Below are positions 8,395 through 15,603 of a stretch of 64,000 bases of DNA, piece after piece. The notes below the pieces were generated by a model. That model was not told where the DNA came from and did not search any database. It saw nothing but the letters and a program-made list of their open reading frames with translations. This DNA comes from Gemmatimonadaceae bacterium (GTDB lineage Bacteria; Gemmatimonadota; Gemmatimonadetes; Gemmatimonadales; Gemmatimonadaceae), in assembly GCA_016742275.1 (NCBI GenBank), contig JACVCD010000006.1:124001-188000 (forward strand), read 5' to 3'. Both the position numbers and the translations under genes were made by a program. The first letter of the stretch is position 1. Every line of letters begins with the position of its first letter.

Positions 8395-10016
8395 CCCATC
8401 TCGCCGATGCGGAAGCGGGAGAGTTCTTTCCCGGTCTTCTCGTCGTATGCATGCACGGTGCACACCATGCACGAGTCATACGAGCGAGCGACATGCCCCA
8501 TTTCGATCGGGTCGTTGGGGTTCTGAATCTCGGCGCCGATAAAGGCCTGTTCCATCGGACCATGACGACCCAGTCGGTCTCGCGGACCGATGTTCCACGC
8601 CGTCGGTGTAATGACCTGGTAGTTCTCGATCTTGCCGTCGCTGAGCACGATCCAGTCAGACAGGGAACCACGCGCAGCTTCGGTGGAGCCAAAGCCCTTG
8701 CCCGTCGCATGCTCCACCGGCTTGGTGTAGAAACGGTCGTGCAGGTCGAGTTCATCCAGCCACCGGCGCACGAGGCCTGCATACTTGGGTGCTTCGTGCA
8801 TGCGTGCCATGACACGAACGAAGATGCTGGGGCCGACCGTCTTGATGGCGTCGAGAATGAACGGATCGGACTCCTGGTGTGCGGCGCCACCTTCGCGGCC
8901 AGCCATCACCTGCCGAGCCAGTGGGCCGACTTCAAGCGGAATCGCACCCTTGCCCGGGACATCGTAGCGTGGCGACTTGGACCACGAATACTTGCCCTGC
9001 TTGTGGCCCTCGAGTGGATCGATCGGGTCGGTCTCACCCTGCCACGGATGCAGCGACTTGTCGCCCTTGTAGAACGAATGCGCCGTGTCCTCTCGGACAT
9101 TCAAATGATCGAAATCGTGGAATCCGCTGCCGTCGTAGATGCCCGCACGCGACATGAGTGCATCGTTGCGCCCATCCACGGTGGGATGTTCGTACTTCGA
9201 CGGATCAAAGAACGTACCGGTGGCAAGGTACGCACCCACTCCCTGACCGTACTTGTCGAGACCCGCACGCTGCGCAAACCGGATGAACAGACCGCAGTCG
9301 GAGTTGCGCTGCGATTCATTCTCTTCCGCCCACGCCAGCATGTCGTTCCAGGTCTTGATCTCCATCCAGCGCTCAACCGAGCAACCCAGCCACTGCTTTT
9401 CGAGCCAGTCACGCTTCCACGCGTCGAGAATGGCAATTGAGCGTGTGACATCGCTGAGCGACGGCGCGCACATCACACCACCCGGGATCATGAAGCTCGA
9501 GTGCGGCCACTGCCCGCCAAACATCGCGTAGATCTCGACCGGCTTGGCCGACATCGTCACACCCGGTTCGAAGCTGGTGCCTACGAACGCGGCAAAGCGG
9601 CGCACGACTTCGTCGTATTCGGGGAGATGCTTGTACTTGGGATTGCAGAGGTCCACCGCAAACAACGCGTAGAACCAGCGCGGTATGGAGAGCAGCGTCT
9701 CACACGCCTGCGCAATGTTGCGAATGAGCGTGGCGTTGCGTGGTACGTGTGTCTTCCACGCCGTATCGAGCGCATACGCTGCCTTGTACAAATGGGAACC
9801 ACCACAGATACCGCAGATGCGCGGTGTCACAATGAGACCGGCCTGCGGGTCCTTGCCGCGCAGAATGATCTCGAACCCGCGGAACATGCTCGCTTCGGTC
9901 CACGCGTCGGTGACGACGCCGTCGCGGATCGTCACGCGGAGATCAAGGTCGCCCTCCACGCGCCCGAGGGGGCTGATGCGCAGGTCGGAGGGCATGGGCT
10001 GAGTCGCCGTTGCCAT
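8391..10016 (-). CDS. hhyL: Group 1h [NiFe] hydrogenase large subunit
   Basis: 541 aa. The active-site motifs are RICGICGGSH (Cys68, Cys71) and, near the end, DSCMVCTVH (Cys516, Cys519, His522). The 19 residues after His522 are the expected cleaved tail. The CGICGGSH form and DSC in place of DPC fit the actinobacterial-type high-affinity class, which oxidises H2 at atmospheric levels and tolerates O2. The ATG at 10016 begins MATATQPM; a second Met at residue 8 (MPSDLRISP) is an alternative. No Shine-Dalgarno is seen; the leader is pyrimidine-rich instead. The gene lies 67 bases after hhyS. Confidence 0.96.
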   Translation of the reverse strand: MATATQPMPSDLRISPLGRVEGDLDLRVTIRDGVVTDAWTEASMFRGFEIILRGKDPQAGLIVTPRICGICGGSHLYKAAYALDTAWKTHVPRNATLIRNIAQACETLLSIPRWFYALFAVDLCNPKYKHLPEYDEVVRRFAAFVGTSFEPGVTMSAKPVEIYAMFGGQWPHSSFMIPGGVMCAPSLSDVTRSIAILDAWKRDWLEKQWLGCSVERWMEIKTWNDMLAWAEENESQRNSDCGLFIRFAQRAGLDKYGQGVGAYLATGTFFDPSKYEHPTVDGRNDALMSRAGIYDGSGFHDFDHLNVREDTAHSFYKGDKSLHPWQGETDPIDPLEGHKQGKYSWSKSPRYDVPGKGAIPLEVGPLARQVMAGREGGAAHQESDPFILDAIKTVGPSIFVRVMARMHEAPKYAGLVRRWLDELDLHDRFYTKPVEHATGKGFGSTEAARGSLSDWIVLSDGKIENYQVITPTAWNIGPRDRLGRHGPMEQAFIGAEIQNPNDPIEMGHVARSYDSCMVCTVHAYDEKTGKELSRFRIGEMG

Positions 10017-10083
10017 GGCTGGATTGCTGGGAAGGAGAGAGAAGAAGGAGAATGAACGCAGGCAGGCCGCGTCAGACGACGGA
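10017..10083 (-). other. hhyS-hhyL spacer with pyrimidine-rich hhyL leader
   Basis: The 67 bases between the subunit genes hold a run of about 24 pyrimidines on the coding (minus) strand at about 10026-10050, including two CTCCTT copies. It ends nine bases before the hhyL ATG. No purine-rich Shine-Dalgarno is present. A C/U-rich leader could be read by ribosomal protein S1 or pair with an upstream purine tract, but I cannot tell which. Confidence 0.5.
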
Positions 10084-11055
10084 TCACACGACGAACATGT
10101 CTTCCTTGGTCCACTTGGGCGCTGCAATGCGCGCCGCTGCAGCGTGGGCCATGTACGAAACGTGATCGGTGCCGGTGGGCACTTCCTTCGGAATCGTGCC
10201 ACTCACCTTCTGCGTCTTGAACACCGTGCCCGGCTTGAGGTCATGGAACGGCCATTCGGGTTCGGTGCAGCCGGTGCAGGGCATGCCGGCGCGGGTCTTT
10301 GACGACTGTCGGTTCCACAGAATGCGATTGCACGGTGAGTGCGTCATCGGACCACGGCAGCCGAGTTCGTAGAACAGGCAACCCTGACGCGTGCCCTGGC
10401 CAAACTCCATCGTGCTCTGCTTGTATTCGAAGTACTGCACGCGCGTGCAACCGGTCTGCGTGAACGTCTTGAAGAACGTTTGCGGACGCTGCAGGTCATC
10501 AAGCGCGATATCGCCAGCGCGGCCCGAGGCAATGGCTACGAGGATCTGCGTCACCCAGTCAGGATGCGCTGGGCAGCCGGGAATGTTCACCACCGGAAGT
10601 CCCCACTTCGACTTGTAGTCGGAGCCGAGGAATCCTCCGTGACTGCGCTTCATGTACTGCAGTCCGATGTTGTCGACCGGATTGGGGTCCACCGCCGGCA
10701 GACCGCCCCAGCAAGCACAATCGCCGAGCGCAACCACCGCTCCGGCGTGCGCCGCGAGTTCCTTGACCCAATCCTTCATCGGACGGTCAGCGAACATGTT
10801 GAATCGACCCGTCTTGTTAGGGCCGAGAATGACCGTGCCTTCAAAGACGAACAGATCGAGTTGCCGACGACCGGCGGCGAGGTCGTCCAGCAACTGCCGG
10901 ACGGGCGCGCCCATTTCGATGCCAAGCGAAGGGTGCCAGAGGATGTCGATACCGAAATCCGTGACTAGATCGCACGCACTCGGCTCTTCGGCATTCAGGA
11001 AGGACATCGTGTTCCCGGAACACGCGCCACCCTGCAGCCACAACACCGTTGCCAT
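10084..11055 (-). CDS. hhyS: Group 1h [NiFe] hydrogenase small subunit
   Basis: 323 aa. It starts MATVLWLQGGACSGNTMSF, with no twin-arginine signal, as in other group 1h small subunits, which implies a cytoplasmic enzyme. Fe-S ligands are visible: Cys12, GDCAC (Cys113/115), PGCPAHPDW (Cys161) and a Cys-rich C-terminal third (CRGPMTHSPC, MPCTGCTEPEWPF) for the medial and distal clusters. The usual CxxC of the proximal site is replaced by ACSGN. In the characterised Ralstonia eutropha enzyme of this class one proximal ligand is Asp. A good ribosome-binding site (AGGAG) lies 9 bases upstream. Confidence 0.96.
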   Translation of the reverse strand: MATVLWLQGGACSGNTMSFLNAEEPSACDLVTDFGIDILWHPSLGIEMGAPVRQLLDDLAAGRRQLDLFVFEGTVILGPNKTGRFNMFADRPMKDWVKELAAHAGAVVALGDCACWGGLPAVDPNPVDNIGLQYMKRSHGGFLGSDYKSKWGLPVVNIPGCPAHPDWVTQILVAIASGRAGDIALDDLQRPQTFFKTFTQTGCTRVQYFEYKQSTMEFGQGTRQGCLFYELGCRGPMTHSPCNRILWNRQSSKTRAGMPCTGCTEPEWPFHDLKPGTVFKTQKVSGTIPKEVPTGTDHVSYMAHAAAARIAAPKWTKEDMFVV

Positions 11056-11124
11056 GTGGGAAGTCTCCTGGTGGGGAGGGCCGGACGCACCGGCGAGAGG
11101 AGGGAGGTGAATGCGGACGGCGCC

Positions 11125-11149
11125 GCATCCGAACCGGATGGCAGGATGC
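11125..11149. promoter_or_regulatory. Inverted repeat upstream of hhyS, candidate operator
   Basis: In the 141-base gap between the response-regulator gene and hhyS, gcatcc (11125-11130) pairs with ggatgc (11144-11149). Nested catccg (11126-11131) and cggatg (11135-11140) form a tight palindrome. It lies about 70-95 bases before the hhyS start. The sequence could bind a dimeric regulator, for example the adjacent response regulator, or act as an RNA hairpin. I could not find a convincing -10/-35 pair beside it. Confidence 0.35.
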
Positions 11150-11196
11150 GCCCCAACGAGGCGCGCAACAATAGCAAGAACTTGGTAGGAGACCTG

Positions 11197-11841
11197 CTAC
11201 GCCTGTCCGCCCTGCAGTACGATCAGCCCCTGACTGGCCGCGATACGTACGAGTTCCACCTGATTGTGCGCATCGAGCTTCTGCATGAGGTTGGCCCGAT
11301 GTCGCGTGGCCGTATGCGGCGAGATGTTGAGTGTTTCGGCCACCGCAGATGTGGTCAGTCCATTGGCGATGAGCTGCAACACTTCGCGCTCACGCGCGGT
11401 GAGCGTCGTTGGTCGGATACGCGACTCCTGCAGGCGCACACGATCGATGGCCGCCGCGAGATAGCGCTGCCCTCGAAGGACCGCATCGATGGCGAGGAAC
11501 AGCTCATCGTCCATCGAGTCTTTCAGCAGATAACCATTGGCACCCGACTGTAGTGCCTGACTGACCAGATGTGCTTCGTCATGCATGGACAACACCAACA
11601 CCTTGGTAGACCAGCCGCGAGCGCGCACGCGGCGGAGTGTCTCCAGCCCATCGATGCCGGGCATATTGAGATCCAGCACGATCAGATCTGGACGGTCCTG
11701 CTCGATCAATTCGAGTGCGGCTTCACCGGATGGGGTTTCACCAACCACGTCATACCGACCATCGAGACGCAACAGCACGGCCAGTCCACGGCGCACGAGT
11801 GCATGATCATCCACCAGCAGGAGGCGCGCACGGGTCATCAT
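11197..11841 (-). CDS. NarL/FixJ-type response regulator of the hydrogenase operon
   Basis: 214 aa. The receiver domain has the acidic pair DD (LLLVDDHALVRRGL), the phospho-accepting Asp in LIVLDLNMPGIDG and the conserved Lys in GYLLKDSMD. The C-terminal LuxR helix-turn-helix is LTAREREVLQLIANGLTTSA, followed by ISPHTATRHRANLM. The start overlaps the histidine-kinase stop as ATGA, so the two are a cognate pair. It sits directly upstream of hhyS and is the obvious candidate regulator of the hydrogenase genes. That target is inferred. Confidence 0.93.
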   Translation of the reverse strand: MMTRARLLLVDDHALVRRGLAVLLRLDGRYDVVGETPSGEAALELIEQDRPDLIVLDLNMPGIDGLETLRRVRARGWSTKVLVLSMHDEAHLVSQALQSGANGYLLKDSMDDELFLAIDAVLRGQRYLAAAIDRVRLQESRIRPTTLTAREREVLQLIANGLTTSAVAETLNISPHTATRHRANLMQKLDAHNQVELVRIAASQGLIVLQGGQA

Positions 11842-13541
11842 CGACAGGGCAATTGCACACGGACCTGTGTGCCCGCACCTGGTTGACTGATCAGCTCCAA
11901 CTGTCCATTGAGCTGGTGCACCCGTTCGGCAATTCCACGCAGGCCGAGCCCCTGCGACTGCGCCTGCACATCGAAGCCACGTCCGTCATCCAGCACTGCC
12001 ACCTGCAGGAACCCATTGCTCTGCATGACGTGCACCTGCACTTCCGTTGCCCCCGCATGCGTGGAGACGTTGGTGAGTGCTTCCTGCACGATACGGAACA
12101 CCGCCGTTTCGTGGGCCGGGAATCGACGATCATCGAACCCCTCGATTTCGAGTTGTACAGCGAAACCGCTGCGCTGTTCGGTGTCATGCACCAACTGCGC
12201 GAGAGCCGTGCCGAGCCCATGCTGATCGAGCGCCGGTGGACGCAAACGCCGCGCGAGCTGGCGGAATCGTGCCGTGGCCTGATTGACCTGCACACGCAGC
12301 TCGTCGAGCGGAGCACGCATCGCAGGCGCATCGTCCGGCATGACGCGCGACAGCACTTGCAGCGCGAGTTTGACACCAACCAGGGCCTGACCCGCTTCGT
12401 CGTGCAATTCGCGTGCAATATGCTGACGCTCTTCCTCGATACGTTCAGCATGTTGTGCGAACAACCGTCGCACTTCGGCATTTTTGGCGGCGAGCGCACT
12501 CACCAGTCGTGAATTCTCGATGGCCATAGCCGTAGTGTCGGCCAGCGCTTCGAGAAAGGCCGCGTCATTCCAGGTGAACGCCGCTCGATCCACGCCGCGG
12601 TGCAACTCGAGAAAGCCTACCACCTGATGCGATGTGTCGCGCAGGGGGACGCAGACCACGTGCTGCACACTCTCCTGCTCGACCAAATTGCCGTCTCGTG
12701 CCAGGTCATGCGGATAGTCGGCCGTGAGATACGCGAACTCGTGGTCGAGCACTCGTCCGGGAATGCCTTCGCCACGAGCCCAGCGCATGACATGCCGCCG
12801 CCACTGACCGCTTCGCCAATAGGCATCGGATTCGAGGACTACGTCTCCGGTTTCCGATGCCGATGACAGCCCACCACGACCACCATCGGCTTTCAAAAAT
12901 TGCGCCGCATGCTCCACCATCTCGTGTATCAACGCCACTGGCTCCCGGTGCCGATGCACGGCACCGGAGAACGCAAGCAATGCTTCCATGCCATTCGACC
13001 ACTCGGCCAACCGCGCCAGCAGATCCGAACGATCGAGCGCAACCGAAAGGTGATTGGCGACCACGTCGAGCATTTGCAGCGCACGTTCGCTGCACGTGAT
13101 GTGAGCTGGTCCTGCAATGCAAAGCACCGCTACCGGATGTCCTGCGTGGTGCAGAACGGGCAGGGCAACGAGACTTTCCCACCCGAACGACTCGGGGGTG
13201 ATACGGGTGCCGGCCACCGGTTCGTCTGCTGTGCGCGACACGTGTCGCGCACGCCGGGCCGTCACCACGCGCATGATGTTGCGAAGCGCGGGTTGGATAT
13301 CGAATCCGCCATCCGATCCGGCTACCGAGACGGCTTGCACATCACCCTCGTGCACCGTGCCCAGTGCCACGAATGGCAGCGCCAGATGCAGTGCCATGGT
13401 TCGGCACAGTGTGGCGCGCATTGTGGCCCCATCGGGTTCGCGCGCCAGTGCGTCCGACACGGCGGCAAGCAAGTCAAGCTCGCCGGACGTGGGCGTACGG
13501 TGCGTCGATGCTTCAAACACGAGTCGGGGAACTACGGACAC
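11838..13541 (-). CDS. Soluble GAF-domain sensor histidine kinase (HisKA_3 type)
   Basis: About 567 aa from the chosen GTG. Two GAF-like domains (about 15-180 and 195-345) precede a DHp helix with ERQHIARELHDEAGQALVG (phosphorylated His in the ELHDE motif) and an HATPase_c domain with EALTNVSTHAGA and DDGRGFD. There is no transmembrane segment, so it senses a cytoplasmic cue, perhaps redox state, a small molecule or energy status. The start is uncertain: GTG at 13541 lies 19 bases after the hypB stop, GTG at 13523 is an alternative, and no Met is available between hypB and the domains. It is coupled to the response regulator gene by a 4-base overlap. Confidence 0.88.
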   Translation of the reverse strand: MSVVPRLVFEASTHRTPTSGELDLLAAVSDALAREPDGATMRATLCRTMALHLALPFVALGTVHEGDVQAVSVAGSDGGFDIQPALRNIMRVVTARRARHVSRTADEPVAGTRITPESFGWESLVALPVLHHAGHPVAVLCIAGPAHITCSERALQMLDVVANHLSVALDRSDLLARLAEWSNGMEALLAFSGAVHRHREPVALIHEMVEHAAQFLKADGGRGGLSSASETGDVVLESDAYWRSGQWRRHVMRWARGEGIPGRVLDHEFAYLTADYPHDLARDGNLVEQESVQHVVCVPLRDTSHQVVGFLELHRGVDRAAFTWNDAAFLEALADTTAMAIENSRLVSALAAKNAEVRRLFAQHAERIEEERQHIARELHDEAGQALVGVKLALQVLSRVMPDDAPAMRAPLDELRVQVNQATARFRQLARRLRPPALDQHGLGTALAQLVHDTEQRSGFAVQLEIEGFDDRRFPAHETAVFRIVQEALTNVSTHAGATEVQVHVMQSNGFLQVAVLDDGRGFDVQAQSQGLGLRGIAERVHQLNGQLELISQPGAGTQVRVQLPCR

Positions 13542-13560
13542 GATGCGTACGACGATGTCT

Positions 13561-14262
13561 TCAGGCTGTGGACGGCAGCGCGCGGTGCCAGCGATCACGC
13601 GCTGCATCGAGCGTGGCCAACCACTCGTCGAGCCCCTGACTTGTGCGCGTGGAGCATGCAAGCACCGGCATGCCTGGTCGCACCGACGCGATGGACGACT
13701 CCGCGGCCGCCCGATCAAATTCACACGGAATGGCGAGATCGTACTTGGTGATCATGGCCAGGTCCGCCGAATTGAACATGGTCGGATACTTGAGCGGTTT
13801 GTCTTCGCCTTCGGTCACTGACAGCAGCACAAGACGCAACGCTTCGCCAAGATCGTACGATGCCGGACACACCAGATTGCCCACGTTCTCGACGAATAAC
13901 ACATCAAGTGATGCGAGATCCCACCCCTCGAGATGCTGCTCGATCATCTCGGCTTCGAGATGACAACGCCCATGGGTGTTGATCTGCCGGACGGGTGCAC
14001 CACTGCGAGCAAGACGCTGCGCATCGTTGTCCGTTGCCAGATCACCCACCAGCGCGGCTACACGCACACCACGCGAGTGCAGCGCTGTCAGTGTCCACTC
14101 GAGGAAGGCGGTTTTTCCGGTGCCGGGGCTCGAGACCAGATTCACGACAAATACGCCGGCGTCGACGAATCGGCTGCGCAGACCTCGCGCCAGCTCATCG
14201 TTCTTGCGCAGAATGCCGGCGCGCACTTCGACGATGCGCGTGGTGGGAGCGGTCGTGGTCAC
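13561..14262 (-). CDS. hypB: Hydrogenase nickel-incorporation GTPase HypB
   Basis: 233 aa. Walker A SSPGTGKT lies at 44-51. Switch and metal residues include [13 protein letters not shown] and [12 protein letters not shown] (the Cys-His pair at the dimer nickel/zinc site), and [17 protein letters not shown] is the conserved G3-like stretch. HypB with HypA inserts nickel into the large subunit using GTP. The N-terminus has neither the histidine-rich nickel store nor the CxxCGC motif found in some HypB proteins. Start and stop are clear, with a 4-base overlap with hypA. Confidence 0.96.
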   Translation of the reverse strand: MTTTAPTTRIVEVRAGILRKNDELARGLRSRFVDAGVFVVNLVSSPGTGKTAFLEWTLTALHSRGVRVAALVGDLATDNDAQRLARSGAPVRQINTHGRCHLEAEMIEQHLEGWDLASLDVLFVENVGNLVCPASYDLGEALRLVLLSVTEGEDKPLKYPTMFNSADLAMITKYDLAIPCEFDRAAAESSIASVRPGMPVLACSTRTSQGLDEWLATLDAARDRWHRALPSTA

Positions 14263-14669
14263 GACAGTGGATCCGTGGAAGACACAAAGAATGAAGAGCC
14301 CAGTGACGGTGCGACGTCATCAGGTTCGTCCAACTCGAGGCGCGTGAGATCGAGCTCGCGACCACGCCGGATATCGGCGCTGGGTGTATCACACACCGGA
14401 CAGCGGAATCGGTTCACGCCTGGCAACTCGCGCACCGTGTCGCATGGTGCGCATTGGATGGCGATGGGTACATCCTCGATCACCAGTCGCGAGCCCGCGA
14501 GCAGCGTGCCATCGGTGACGAGGTCGTAGGAGAACTCGAGGGCGCCGGCTTCCACACCGCTCAGACGTCCTACCGCAAGGTACACCGCGTGCACGTGTGT
14601 CGCTCCGAGGCGCGTGGCTTCCGCCGTGGCGATTTCCACGAGACCCTGAGCGATCGACAGTTCGTGCAT
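14259..14669 (-). CDS. hypA: Hydrogenase nickel-insertion protein HypA
   Basis: 136 aa. The [12 protein letters not shown] start provides the N-terminal amine/His2 nickel site. The zinc site is two CxxC pairs (Cys73/76 and Cys90/93). About 40 residues follow the second pair, making the protein longer than the usual ~115 aa; the tail ends in low-complexity Ser/Phe and overlaps hypB by four bases. HypA delivers nickel with HypB. It follows the DUF1641-like gene after 29 bases. Confidence 0.95.
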   Translation of the reverse strand: MHELSIAQGLVEIATAEATRLGATHVHAVYLAVGRLSGVEAGALEFSYDLVTDGTLLAGSRLVIEDVPIAIQCAPCDTVRELPGVNRFRCPVCDTPSADIRRGRELDLTRLELDEPDDVAPSLGSSFFVSSTDPLS

Positions 14670-14698
14670 CAGCGATGGTCAGCGATAGACGATGATGA

Positions 14699-15487
14699 TC
14701 AGCGCGCGAGCGACTGACCGTACGACTTGGAGAATCGCACGGCGAACTGCACAACGCGCGCGATATCCGGGTCGCGCAGCGCCTTGAGCATCGCCAGCAC
14801 ACCCATGGGTTTTTCATCTGATGCTGCCGCGTGGGCTTCATCATACGATGCTGCCGCTGAACGCCCCATGGTAGCCAGCACCTCCACCGTGCGTGGTTCC
14901 AGCATGCCGGATTTGACCAGCGTCTGACCCGCTGCGACAAGCGGAGGCAACGCGGCCAGCACGTCCTTGAGCTTCACGAAGTCTGTTTGCGACGCACGCT
15001 TCAGTTCTTCCACGTCATCGGCCAGCGCCGTCGCGATCGTGTCGCCGCGGCGCAGGAATCCATCGATGGCTTCGAGTGTGAACGCGGCGAGTTCGAGTCG
15101 GTCGAGCACCGCTTTCACGGCGTCGATCGTCTTCTCCTCTCCCAATCGTTCGATCAATCCCGAATCAATCAGTCGCTGAAACGCCGGCGTTGCTGACACA
15201 TCGGCCAACTGCACGCCAACACGCGCCAACTGCGGAATACGACCGATCACATCACCGGTGGCGGTTTCTTCGCCGGTGAGTTTCTTGAAATCCGACACGC
15301 TCTCCGCCACACTCTCGGCGACGACGTTTGCACGCGCAAGAAATCCGTCCAGGGCATCGGCGACAAACGCGATGACCTCGAGCCGGTCCAGCAGGCGATT
15401 GAGTGAATCGATGGTTTTCTCTTCCGACAGGCGGGCCAGCAGCTGCTCGTGGGCAGCACTGGATGCGGAAGGCAACGCGGTCCCCAT
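14699..15487 (-). CDS. DUF1641-like protein, first gene of the hydrogenase operon
   Basis: 262 aa. Two tandem copies of an ~85-residue unit are visible: RLSEEKTIDSLNRLLDRLEV...DALDGFLAR and RLGEEKTIDAVKAVLDRLEL...EAIDGFLRR. A C-terminal third with KPMGVLAMLKALRDPDIAR follows, a form I associate with DUF1641. DUF1641 proteins occur next to membrane-linked oxidoreductases (for example B. subtilis YrhD beside YrhE), but their role is unknown. Helices are amphipathic with no clear membrane span. The start at 15487 is set by GGAGG six bases upstream; an earlier in-frame Met at 15523 lacks such a site. Being first, it may help join the hydrogenase to the membrane, which is speculation. Confidence 0.82.
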   Translation of the reverse strand: MGTALPSASSAAHEQLLARLSEEKTIDSLNRLLDRLEVIAFVADALDGFLARANVVAESVAESVSDFKKLTGEETATGDVIGRIPQLARVGVQLADVSATPAFQRLIDSGLIERLGEEKTIDAVKAVLDRLELAAFTLEAIDGFLRRGDTIATALADDVEELKRASQTDFVKLKDVLAALPPLVAAGQTLVKSGMLEPRTVEVLATMGRSAAASYDEAHAAASDEKPMGVLAMLKALRDPDIARVVQFAVRFSKSYGQSLAR

Positions 15488-15603
15488 GGAGGTCCTCCAG
15501 GGATCGGGGTGAGATTCGGGCAACTTTACGCGCTCACACCCCCGCCCGTCATGGCAAGATCATGCTATTTCCACCCTGAACCTCCGTTGACGACGTTCCG
15601 GGT
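15488..15603. promoter_or_regulatory. Divergent promoter region, hydrogenase operon versus hypF
   Basis: This 116-base gap separates the two divergent transcription units. On the minus strand ATGACG (15547-15552), an 18-base spacer and TAAAGT (15523-15528) form a weak -35/-10 candidate, giving a short leader of about 30 bases before the 15487 start. No equally good pair is seen for hypF. The motif assignment is tentative; that promoters lie here follows from the divergent layout. Confidence 0.4.
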
